Origin: Streptococcus oralis
GTDB lineage: Bacteria > Bacillota > Bacilli > Lactobacillales > Streptococcaceae
Reading direction: 5' to 3'
Length of the DNA: 8,188 bases
NCBI GenBank assembly: GCA_905370255.1
Contig: CAJPKC010000041.1
Span: forward strand, 1-8,188
The position numbers were made by a program, and so were the translations under genes. The notes under the pieces were generated by a model. That model was not told the origin of the DNA. It worked only from the letters and a program-made list of their open reading frames with translations, and searched no databases. Positions 1-7,169 of the stretch are shown one piece after another. Position 1 is the stretch's first letter, and each line of letters opens with the position of its first letter.

Positions 1-5
1 GAATA

Positions 6-37
6 AAGAAGCAGAGAATGACTAATCTCTGCTTTTT
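6..37 (+). terminator. Intrinsic terminator of an upstream gene
   Basis: The arms GCAGAGA (11-17) and TCTCTGC (26-32) pair around an 8-base loop. Flanking A residues on the left pair with the T-run at 33-37, lengthening the stem. The T-run follows the right arm directly, as in a rho-independent terminator. It presumably ends a + strand gene outside the window. The A-rich left flank could also let it act weakly on the other strand. Confidence 0.8.
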
Positions 38-171
38 AATTTTCTCATATATTTTAGATATAATTAGAGCTGAAAAGTCTTTAAGAATTAAGGTGAAATG
101 AGATAAAAATTGTCGTCAAAATACGCATACATTATAGGCTTTAGAAAGTTATCTTATTTGCATCACATATC

Positions 172-200
172 TTGCTATAATGCTGAAAAAACGGTATGAT
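172..200 (+). promoter_or_regulatory. Promoter for the DUF436-zmp transcription unit
   Basis: TTGCTA (172-177) lies 17 bases before TATGAT (195-200), a good sigma-70/SigA arrangement that would start transcription near 207, about 18 bases before the first ATG. The same bases also contain an extended -10, TGC-TATAAT (173-181), with only a weak -35 about 16 bases upstream (TTATTT, 154-159); that would start near 188. Which one is used cannot be decided from sequence. The rest of 38-171 is AT-rich and shows no gene. Confidence 0.6.
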
Positions 201-224
201 AGAGTGATGTAAGTGAGGTGAACT

Positions 225-788
225 ATGGACCAAGTAAGGATACAAAGAGAGGTAGAGGAAATCCTTGAGGATGTACTAGCTAAAGCTTGTCTGCATGAAG
301 GATCTATCTTCGTTTTAGGGCTTTCTTCTAGTGAAGTGATAGGAGGACATATTGGAAAAGCCTCCAGTCAAGAAATTGGGGAATTAATTGTTCAAAAAAT
401 CTTAGAAATCTTGTCAGCCAGAGGAATCCACCTAGCAGTTCAAGGGTGCGAACATGTCAATCGGGCCTTGGTAGTAGAACGAGAGGTTGCTATCAAAAAC
501 AATCTCGAGATTGTTAGTGTCCTACCGACTTTGCATGCTGGAGGTTCTGGTCAATTGGCGGCCTTTCGCTATATGAAAGACCCAGTTGAGGTCGAATTTA
601 TCAAAGCTGATGCAGGCCTTGATATTGGAGATACGGCTATTGGGATGCATATCAAGCATGTTCAAGTACCTATACGTCCAGTTCTAAAAACAATCGGCCA
701 TGCCCACGTAACTGCGCTCACTAGTCGTCCAAAACTGATTGGAGGGGCGCGTGCTCAATACCCACAAGATGCTATTAGGAAATTGTAA
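225..788 (+). CDS. UPF0340/DUF436 family protein (YwlG-like, TIGR01440 type), function unknown
   Basis: This is a complete 187-residue protein of the UPF0340/DUF436 family, widespread in Firmicutes, for which I know no established biochemical role. Family segments visible are [10 protein letters not shown] (32-41), [10 protein letters not shown] (73-82), HAGGS (104-108), [16 protein letters not shown] (127-142) and [14 protein letters not shown] (166-179). The length is normal for the family. There is no signal peptide or membrane segment, so it is probably cytosolic. The ATG at 225 is preceded by GAGGTGA (215-221), a strong ribosome binding site, and the promoter ends about 25 bases upstream. 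Its stop (786-788) is one base before the start of the metalloprotease gene, and no terminator lies between, so the two are almost certainly cotranscribed. As I recall, a gene of this family also precedes zmpB in S. pneumoniae. No functional link to the protease can be read from the sequence. Confidence 0.95.
   Translation: MDQVRIQREVEEILEDVLAKACLHEGSIFVLGLSSSEVIGGHIGKASSQEIGELIVQKILEILSARGIHLAVQGCEHVNRALVVEREVAIKNNLEIVSVLPTLHAGGSGQLAAFRYMKDPVEVEFIKADAGLDIGDTAIGMHIKHVQVPIRPVLKTIGHAHVTALTSRPKLIGGARAQYPQDAIRKL
777..780 (+). promoter_or_regulatory. Ribosome binding site that fixes the zmp start
   Basis: AGGA at 777-780 sits 9 bases before the ATG at 790 and lies inside the last codons of the DUF436 gene. 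It supports 790 rather than the in-frame TTG at 739. The 790 start also puts the YSIRK motif at residues 12-16, where it belongs. The stop codon of the upstream gene falls between this site and the ATG, an arrangement that favours translational coupling. Confidence 0.7.
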
Positions 789-789
789 A

Positions 790-3700
790 ATGGAAAAGAA
801 ACATATTGAAAAGGTTATAAAATATTCTATTAGAAAGTTCTCTGTTGGAGTCGGTTCTGCTGTCATCGGAGCCGTACTTTTTGGTGCTAACAACCTCTTG
901 CTTGATCAAGTAGCAGCTAATGAAGTTTGTGAGCCAAATCAGGTACACTATCGTTATTTAGCAGAGCAAGAGCTGACAGAAGCTGAAAAAGGCCTTATTC
1001 ATAAGGAACTCCCTTCTGATTTAAAACAAGATGATGTTGTTTATCTTGTCTATAGAAAAAAAGAAGTTCATACACAATATCTACCAAATACTGGAAGTAA
1101 AGAGCTAGGTCTCGTTGGTTTTGGCTTTGCGACAGCTGCATTAGCTGTACTAGTATTCTCTAAGAAGCGACCTAATAAGATAGCAGGTATTCTTTTTATT
1201 GGTGCACTTGGAGGTAGCTACTTCATTCCTCAGACTATTCAAGCTTTTGAAAATCAAATTCTTTTATCTTATAACCAAACAATCTCTGCTTGTAGTCAAG
1301 AAGATTTAGCCAACGGAGTTATTCAAATTGATGGATATGACTACATTGGTTACTTCAAAGAAGCTGATTTGAAGGTTTCTATGCCTGAAAATAACCAAGA
1401 CAACAACTTGGTTACAGATAAAGTGATGCAAGAAGCTCGTGAAGGCGAATCACTTGTTCAACCAGAGCTTCCAACCTACAGCGAAGAGACTACAACTACA
1501 GCAACACAGGGAGAAACTCAAGGAAGCGAATCTCTCGTTCAACCAGAACCTCCTGTTCATACAAGTGAAGAAACAACAGAGAGCACCCAAGAAGAAGCTC
1601 CTATTGGTGAATCCCCTGTCAAACCAGCGTCTCCAGCCCAACCAGAGAATAGTACAGCTAAGGGTACTCAAGAAGAAGGTCATGTAGGCGAATCTCCAAT
1701 CCAACCTGAACTCCCAGCCTATACAGGAGAAGTAACAGCCAAGGGTACTCAAGAAGAAGGTCATGTAGGCGAATCTCCAATCCAACCTGAACTCCCAGCC
1801 TATACAGATGAAGTAACAGCTAAAGGTACTCAGGAAGAGGGACACGAAGGTGAACCTCTCATTCAACCGAGCTTGCCAGAATACAATGTGACAGAGTCAA
1901 CTGTGACTGAAACAGAAACTGTTACAATTCCATATTCTACAGAATACCTATCGGATTCTAATCACTATACAGACGAAGAAAGTGTTGTTCAAAAGGGTGA
2001 AGCTGGTAGTCAACTCATACATCGTGTCTACAAAACTGTAGATGGGGAGAAAGTTGGCGAAGCTATCAGCACTAGTACGGAAGTTGTTAAAGCTCCTGTA
2101 GCTGAAAAAATCAGTCGCGGAACCAAACCAATTGAAGGCCAAACCGAAGAAGTTTCTGTTGAAGAAGTTCCTTTTAAAACGATAATGGAACAAGATTCTA
2201 GTCTACTCAAGGGAACTGAAACAGTTGCTCAGGTAGGTAAGAATGGTAAGAAGAAAATTACCAAAGTCTACAAGACTATCAAGGGTGTGAAAACTGCAGA
2301 TGCACCTACTGTTTCAGAAGAAGTTCTTGAACAGGCACAAGACCACATTATCAAAAAAGGTACTAAGGAATTAGAAAAACCTACTCTAACATTAACTAAA
2401 GTTGATACAGAAGAATTGAATCGAAGTGCAAAAGCAACTTATAGCCTTAAAAAACCAGATGGAGTGACTATCAAGTCTATTCAAGCAGTGTTGAAAAAAG
2501 GCGATCAAGTTATTAAGACATTTGCTATTTCAGAGTCTAATCTTGCGACAGCTTTAGCTGATCTAGATTATTACAAGGATTATACACTTGCGACGACTAT
2601 GGTGTATGATCGTGGTAATGGTGACGAAGAAGAAATTCTTAAAGAAGAACCATTGAGAATCGACCTTAAAAAAGTTGAAGTCAAAAATATTAAGGAAACA
2701 AGCTTAATCAGTGTGGATGACCAAGGTAATGAGACCGATAGTAGTCTCTTGTCCGAGAAACCATCGAATGTTAAGCCTTACTACTTAAAAGTTACGACTT
2801 ACGATAACAAGGTTACGAAACTAGCTGTTGATAAAATCGAAGAAGTTACTGTAGATGGAAATAAACTTTACAAGGTAACTGCAAAAGCACCAGATTTGAT
2901 TCAACGTACTGCAGAAAATCGTTTCACTGAAGAGTATGTACACTATTTGCCTAAACCAAAAGCTCATGAAGGTGATGTGTACTACGACTTTAATGAACTT
3001 GTAAAAGCTATGCAAGCAAATCCTACTGGTACATTTAAACTTGGTAGCAATATGAATGCTAATAATGTACCAGCTGCTGGCAAATCTTATGTAACCAATG
3101 CCTTTAAAGGTTCATTGGGAAGTACTGATGGTAATAAATTTGCTATTCATAATATCACTAAACCATTATTTGGAAACATCGAAGGTGGTTCAGTTAAGGA
3201 TCTCTTACTAGAAAATGTCAATATTGATATGCCTGGAGTTGATCGAGTAGCTCCAATTGCTAATGTCATCAAAAATAATGCAACTATTGAAAACGTCAAA
3301 GTAACTGGAAATGTTGTCGGTAACAATGATGTAGCTGGTATTATCAATAAAATTGATGGTAGTGGAAAAGTAAGTAATGTCGCCTTTATCGGTAAACTTC
3401 ACGCTGCTGGCAATAGAGGAGGCTATTTAGCTGGTATTCTTGGTGAAAACTGGAAGGGTGTTGTTGAGAAAGCATACGTTGATGCTGAAATTACTGGTAA
3501 TAAAGCAAAAGCTGCAGGACTAGTCTATTCATCTCAAAATGGTGCTAATAACTACACGGTCGGTACAGAAGGGGTCCTAAGAAATTCAGTTGCTAAAGGT
3601 TCTATCGAACTGAAAGAAGCTGTTCAGTCTGGTGGATTGCTGGGTACCAACTGGGCCTTGGGTACTATTGAAGACAACATCACTATGATGAAAGTCAAAA

Positions 3701-6441
3701 CAGGTGAGATGGTGTTTGGTCACTCAGATATTGATGCTGACGACTACTTCACCTATTCAAGAACCAAACGTAATTATAGTGTTGATGACGTGAGTGAAGG
3801 TAAAAAATCCTTTAACAATTCACGTAAAATTCCAAGTATCTCACTGGCTGAAGCCGAGAAGAAAATTGAAGCAATGGGAATCACTGCTGATAAATTTACC
3901 AGCAGCAAACCTATTGAAGACAAGCTTAATAACAGTCTAAACAAAGACGATCAGTACAAAGCAATTGATAGTTATGATGCAACTCGTGAGCTAGCTTACC
4001 GTAATATTGCAAAACTTCAACCTTTCTATAATAAAGAGTGGATTGTAGACCAAGGTAATAAATTAGCTGCAGGAAGTCCTCTCTTGACTAAAGAAGTATT
4101 GTCTGTAACTGCCATGAAAGGCAATACCTTTGTGACGGAATTAGCTGATGCTGATCATATTATGATCCACTATGCAGATAAAACAAAAGATGTCTTCAGC
4201 ATTACGCCGAAAGACTCTAAAGTGAAACAAGTGAAAGAGTATGGTATTGCAGAACTTGGTGAAGTTGTTTATACTCCGAATATGGTTGACAAGGACCGTC
4301 GTGATCTCATCAATGCTATTGTTGAAAAATTAAGTCCTGTGGAATTACAATCTGACCCAATCTACACGCACCTTGGTAGAACTGGTCCAAATAAAGTTAA
4401 TGCGATCAAGAACCTTTACCTCGAAGAAACCTTCAAAGAAGTTAAGGATAATCTTACTAAATTTGTGAAACAGTTGGTTGAAAATGAGGATCATCAATTA
4501 AACACAGATGAAGCTGCTAAACGTGCCTTGATCAAGAAAATTGATGATAACAAGGCAGCGGTTCTCCTTGGACTATCTTACCTTAACCGTTATTACGGAG
4601 TGAAGTTTGATGATTTCAATATCAAGCAACTCATGTTGTTCAAGCCAGACTTCTATGGTAAGAATGTAAGTGTATTAGACCGTTTGATTGAAATTGGTTC
4701 AAAAGAAGATTATGTCAAAGGAACTCGTACACACGATGCCTTCCGTGAAGTAGTTGCTAAAAATACTCTTTCTGGCAACCTAAATGACTTCCTGAAATAT
4801 AACATGGAACTCTTCACAAAAGATACAGACTTGAATGATTGGTTTATAAAAGCAACTAAAGATAATGTCTATATCGTGGAACCAAAAACAACAAATCCTG
4901 ATTTTGCAGATAAGAAACATAGAGCTTACGAAGGCTTAAATAACGATATGCATGGCAAGATGATTTTACCACTCTTGAACTTAAAAGATGCCCATATGTT
5001 CTTGATTTCAACATATAATACCATGGCCTACAGTTCATTTGAAAAATATGGTAAGAACACTGAAGCAGAGCGTAATGCCTTCAAAGCTGAAATTGATAAG
5101 GTTGCTAAAGGACAACAGAATTACCTAGATTTCTGGTCACGTCTATCTCTAGATAAAGTACGTAATCAGCTCTTGAAGAGCAATAATATGGTTCCAACAC
5201 CTGTACTGGACAACCAGAATTATAAAGGCATTAGTACTGACCGTTATGGCCATACAAACAGTGGTAAAGATGTGGCGCCTATCCGTGAATTGTATGGACC
5301 TACAGACCGTTACCATGCGACTGATTGGCGTATGGGAGCTGTGGCTCGCGTTTATGCGAATCCATATAAGGATGATTCTGTCTTCTTTATGGTGACGGAC
5401 ATGATTAGTGATTTTGGGGTGTCTGCCTTTACTCATGAAACAACTCACGTAAATGACCGAATGGTTTACCTAGGTGGCTCAAGACACCGTGAAGGAACAG
5501 ATCTTGAAGCATTTGCTCAAGGAATGTTACAAACTCCGTCAGTATCAAATCCAAATGGTGAGTACAAAGCCCTAGGTCTCAACATGGCTTATGAACGTCC
5601 AAACGATGGAAATCAATGGTATAATACTAATCCAAATGACCTTAAATCACGTGACGAAATTGATCGTTACATGAAGGGCTATAATGACACTCTCATGCTT
5701 CTAGATTATCTTGAAGGAGAAGCTGTCCTCAATAAAGCAAATCAAGATTTAAACAATGCTTGGTTCAAGAAAGTAGACAAACAGTACCGCGGAAACAATA
5801 CAAAGAATCAATTCGATAAGGTTCGACCTTTAAGTGATGAGGAAAAGGCTATTCCTTTACGCACAGTGGATGACTTAATTACGAACAACTTCATGACCAA
5901 CCGTGGTCCAGGTAATAGAGTTTATAATCCATCTGACTTTGATTCTGCTTATGTGAATGTTCCAATGATGACTGGTATCTATGGTGGAAATACCAGTGAA
6001 GGTGCTCCTGGAGCAATGTCATTCAAACATAATACTTTTAGAATCTGGGGTTACTATGGCTACGAAAAAGGCTTCCTAAACTATGCTTCTAACATGCTAA
6101 AAGCTGAATCTAAAAAAGCTGGTAAAGATACTCTAGGTGATGACTTCATCATTAACAAGATTTCTGAAGGAAAATTCAACAATCTTGAAGATTGGAAGAA
6201 AGCTTACTTTGAAGAAGTAGTGAATAACGCTAAAAAAGGAATTCAGTCTATTGAAATCGATGGTAAAACATACAATAGTTATGAAGACTTGAAACGAGCA
6301 TTTGCTGAAGCAGTTGATAAAGATAAGACCACTCTAAGTAATGGATCTGTCAAATTTGACAACACCGTATCACTTAAAGAAAAACTCTTTAAGAAACTTC
6401 TTCAACAAACAGATAGCTTTAAAACTTCTATCTTTAAATAA
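790..6441 (+). CDS. zmpB: ZmpB-like M26 family zinc metalloprotease, cell-surface
   Basis: This is a 1883-residue surface protease of MEROPS family M26 (IgA1 protease/Zmp group). Domains in order: YSIRKFSVGVGS (12-23) within a signal peptide, likely cut after VAA (about 43); LPNTG (98-102) followed by hydrophobic segments at about 106-123 and 131-147; an acidic Pro/Glu-rich repeat tract (about 220-367); two G5 domains (about 371-447 and 448-527); an M26 N-terminal region with a GLUG-like beta-helix (about 780-970); and the C-terminal peptidase domain. Zinc site: H1549-E1550-T-T-H1553, with third ligand E1573 exactly 20 residues later, as in this family. Length, the HETTH sequence and the stretch GLNMAYERPNDGNQWYN fit ZmpB better than the IgA1 protease Iga or ZmpC, but that is from memory. 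The LPXTG near the N-terminus is typical of streptococcal M26 enzymes and leaves the catalytic end outward. The substrate cannot be inferred; ZmpB is generally regarded as a virulence factor that does not cleave IgA1. The gene follows DUF436 by one base and ends at a strong terminator. Confidence 0.93.
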   Translation: MEKKHIEKVIKYSIRKFSVGVGSAVIGAVLFGANNLLLDQVAANEVCEPNQVHYRYLAEQELTEAEKGLIHKELPSDLKQDDVVYLVYRKKEVHTQYLPNTGSKELGLVGFGFATAALAVLVFSKKRPNKIAGILFIGALGGSYFIPQTIQAFENQILLSYNQTISACSQEDLANGVIQIDGYDYIGYFKEADLKVSMPENNQDNNLVTDKVMQEAREGESLVQPELPTYSEETTTTATQGETQGSESLVQPEPPVHTSEETTESTQEEAPIGESPVKPASPAQPENSTAKGTQEEGHVGESPIQPELPAYTGEVTAKGTQEEGHVGESPIQPELPAYTDEVTAKGTQEEGHEGEPLIQPSLPEYNVTESTVTETETVTIPYSTEYLSDSNHYTDEESVVQKGEAGSQLIHRVYKTVDGEKVGEAISTSTEVVKAPVAEKISRGTKPIEGQTEEVSVEEVPFKTIMEQDSSLLKGTETVAQVGKNGKKKITKVYKTIKGVKTADAPTVSEEVLEQAQDHIIKKGTKELEKPTLTLTKVDTEELNRSAKATYSLKKPDGVTIKSIQAVLKKGDQVIKTFAISESNLATALADLDYYKDYTLATTMVYDRGNGDEEEILKEEPLRIDLKKVEVKNIKETSLISVDDQGNETDSSLLSEKPSNVKPYYLKVTTYDNKVTKLAVDKIEEVTVDGNKLYKVTAKAPDLIQRTAENRFTEEYVHYLPKPKAHEGDVYYDFNELVKAMQANPTGTFKLGSNMNANNVPAAGKSYVTNAFKGSLGSTDGNKFAIHNITKPLFGNIEGGSVKDLLLENVNIDMPGVDRVAPIANVIKNNATIENVKVTGNVVGNNDVAGIINKIDGSGKVSNVAFIGKLHAAGNRGGYLAGILGENWKGVVEKAYVDAEITGNKAKAAGLVYSSQNGANNYTVGTEGVLRNSVAKGSIELKEAVQSGGLLGTNWALGTIEDNITMMKVKTGEMVFGHSDIDADDYFTYSRTKRNYSVDDVSEGKKSFNNSRKIPSISLAEAEKKIEAMGITADKFTSSKPIEDKLNNSLNKDDQYKAIDSYDATRELAYRNIAKLQPFYNKEWIVDQGNKLAAGSPLLTKEVLSVTAMKGNTFVTELADADHIMIHYADKTKDVFSITPKDSKVKQVKEYGIAELGEVVYTPNMVDKDRRDLINAIVEKLSPVELQSDPIYTHLGRTGPNKVNAIKNLYLEETFKEVKDNLTKFVKQLVENEDHQLNTDEAAKRALIKKIDDNKAAVLLGLSYLNRYYGVKFDDFNIKQLMLFKPDFYGKNVSVLDRLIEIGSKEDYVKGTRTHDAFREVVAKNTLSGNLNDFLKYNMELFTKDTDLNDWFIKATKDNVYIVEPKTTNPDFADKKHRAYEGLNNDMHGKMILPLLNLKDAHMFLISTYNTMAYSSFEKYGKNTEAERNAFKAEIDKVAKGQQNYLDFWSRLSLDKVRNQLLKSNNMVPTPVLDNQNYKGISTDRYGHTNSGKDVAPIRELYGPTDRYHATDWRMGAVARVYANPYKDDSVFFMVTDMISDFGVSAFTHETTHVNDRMVYLGGSRHREGTDLEAFAQGMLQTPSVSNPNGEYKALGLNMAYERPNDGNQWYNTNPNDLKSRDEIDRYMKGYNDTLMLLDYLEGEAVLNKANQDLNNAWFKKVDKQYRGNNTKNQFDKVRPLSDEEKAIPLRTVDDLITNNFMTNRGPGNRVYNPSDFDSAYVNVPMMTGIYGGNTSEGAPGAMSFKHNTFRIWGYYGYEKGFLNYASNMLKAESKKAGKDTLGDDFIINKISEGKFNNLEDWKKAYFEEVVNNAKKGIQSIEIDGKTYNSYEDLKRAFAEAVDKDKTTLSNGSVKFDNTVSLKEKLFKKLLQQTDSFKTSIFK
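1447..1890 (+). repeat. 81-bp (27-residue) tandem repeats inside zmp
   Basis: Five full in-register units of exactly 81 bases start at 1447, 1528, 1609, 1690 and 1771, with a partial sixth from 1852. Each begins with a variant of ESxxQPxLP and, in later units, ends with a variant of TAKGTQEEGHxG. The best-conserved DNA is 1660-1726 against 1741-1807, identical over 67 bases; across the full 81-base period only three bases differ. Early units are diverged and Thr/Glu-rich. The tract links the membrane-proximal segments to the G5 domains and probably acts as an extended spacer or stalk. Copy number is expected to vary between strains. Confidence 0.92.
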
Positions 6442-6448
6442 TCAATTG

Positions 6449-6480
6449 ACTCTCACCTGCTAAGCAGGTGGGAGTTTTTT
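6449..6480 (+). terminator. Strong intrinsic terminator after zmp
   Basis: A 12-bp stem with one G-U pair (left arm 6449-6460, right arm 6464-6475) closes a TAA triloop, and the right arm runs into six T residues (6475-6480). It begins 7 bases after the zmp stop. It should separate the DUF436-zmp unit from the thioredoxin-msrAB unit. Confidence 0.95.
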
Positions 6481-6540
6481 GTGTCCCAAAAGATGCCTTA
6501 TTTTCCAAACAGATTTCAAGTATTTTTAGGGTGATAGGTA

Positions 6541-6557
6541 TATAATAGAGCTATAAT
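6541..6557 (+). promoter_or_regulatory. Promoter -10 region for the etrx-msrAB unit
   Basis: There are two perfect TATAAT hexamers, at 6541-6546 and 6552-6557, separated by 5 bases. They lie between the zmp terminator and the thioredoxin gene. No good -35 box is found 16-18 bases upstream of either, so the promoter may depend on an activator or on AT-rich upstream DNA. Use of the first box would start transcription near 6553, giving a leader of about 47 bases. Confidence 0.55.
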
Positions 6558-6588
6558 ACAATATCTATATTCATATGATGAGCGAGAA

Positions 6589-6594
6589 AGGTGA
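6589..6594 (+). promoter_or_regulatory. Ribosome binding site that fixes the etrx start
   Basis: AGGTGA (6589-6594) matches the anti-Shine-Dalgarno sequence and ends 5 bases before the ATG at 6600. The in-frame GTG at 6591 and ATG at 6594 fall within or on the edge of this site, so neither is a likely start. The ATG at 6600 is the only well-spaced candidate. Confidence 0.8.
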
Positions 6595-6599
6595 TGAAA

Positions 6600-7160
6600 A
6601 TGAAAAAATGGCAAGCAACTGTATTGGTCTGCGCTAGTCTGGTTTGTCTATCGGCTTGTAACAATCAGATGGAGAATCAAGCTGATAAGCAAAATGGAGA
6701 CAAAAATGCACAAGTTAGCTCTCAAACTGCAAAAAAAGGAGAAGCAGTTACAGACTTTGAGCTTACGGGAGTTGATGGTAAAACTTATCGCCTATCAGAT
6801 TATAAAGGCAAAAAAGTCTATCTCAAATTTTGGGCATCTTGGTGCTCTATTTGTCTAGCCAGCCTCCCTGATACCGATGAACTTGCAAAAGAAGCAGGCG
6901 ATGACTATGTTGTCTTGACAGTGGTTTCTCCTGGTCAAAAAGGTGAGCAAGCTGAAGAGTCCTTCAAAAAATGGTATGAAGGTTTGGACTATAAAAATCT
7001 ACCTGTCCTTCTAGATTCTTCAGGTAAACTTTTGGAAAGTTACGGAGTCCGTTCTTATCCGACTCAGGCCTTTATTGATAAAGAAGGCAAACTAGTTAAG
7101 ACCCAGCCAGGTTTTATGGACAAAGAAACTATTTTACAGACGCTAAAAAGCATAGATTAG
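6600..7160 (+). CDS. etrx1: Etrx1-like extracytoplasmic thioredoxin-family lipoprotein
   Basis: This is a 186-residue lipoprotein of the TlpA/ResA branch of the thioredoxin superfamily. The N-terminus has Lys residues, a short hydrophobic core and a lipobox L17-S-A-C20, so Cys20 should be lipidated and the protein held on the outer face of the membrane. A polar linker rich in Gln, Asn and Lys (about 21-50) precedes the thioredoxin fold (about 50-184). The redox motif is W81-C82-S-I-C85, and the conserved cis-proline is probably P154 in SYPTQAF. By analogy with pneumococcal Etrx1 (SP_0659), it would take electrons from a CcdA-type membrane protein and reduce the MsrAB encoded next door. The msrAB start is 9 bases after this stop, with its ribosome binding site overlapping the stop codon, so the two form an operon. 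No ccdA lies upstream in this window, where the pneumococcal arrangement would have one. Confidence 0.92.
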   Translation: MKKWQATVLVCASLVCLSACNNQMENQADKQNGDKNAQVSSQTAKKGEAVTDFELTGVDGKTYRLSDYKGKKVYLKFWASWCSICLASLPDTDELAKEAGDDYVVLTVVSPGQKGEQAEESFKKWYEGLDYKNLPVLLDSSGKLLESYGVRSYPTQAFIDKEGKLVKTQPGFMDKETILQTLKSID

Positions 7161-7169
7161 AGGCTCATC

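Noticed and set aside
59..64. Extra TATAAT near the upstream terminator
   Set aside because: There is no -35 at the right distance and no TGn extension, and such hexamers are expected by chance in this AT-rich stretch.
80..93. TTTAAG followed by TTAAG, suggestive of a CiaR box
   Set aside because: The two half-sites repeat with a 7-base period, not the 11-base period (6 plus N5) of CiaR sites.
121..129. TACGCATA resembles the competence cin-box TACGAATA
   Set aside because: It has one mismatch and lacks the T-rich stretch about 25 bases upstream. It is too far from the gene compared with the well-formed promoter at 172-200.
739..789. Upstream TTG start that would extend the protease by 17 residues
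   Set aside because: It lies inside the DUF436 gene and shifts YSIRK away from its normal distance to the N-terminus. The ATG at 790 has an AGGA 9 bases upstream.
1450..1866. 138-codon open frame on the minus strand
   Set aside because: It is the antisense image of the 81-bp repeats. The Cys/Phe/Trp-rich translation has no recognisable domain and there is no sign of a start region.
790..6441. Naming the protease as IgA1 protease (Iga)
   Set aside because: The zinc motif is HETTH followed by VNDR and the C-terminal stretches fit ZmpB better. M26 membership alone does not show IgA1 cleavage.
6591..6599. GTG (6591) or ATG (6594) as the thioredoxin start
   Set aside because: Both fall in or on the edge of the ribosome binding site AGGTGA. 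Starting at 6600 gives normal spacing and a normal lipoprotein signal.
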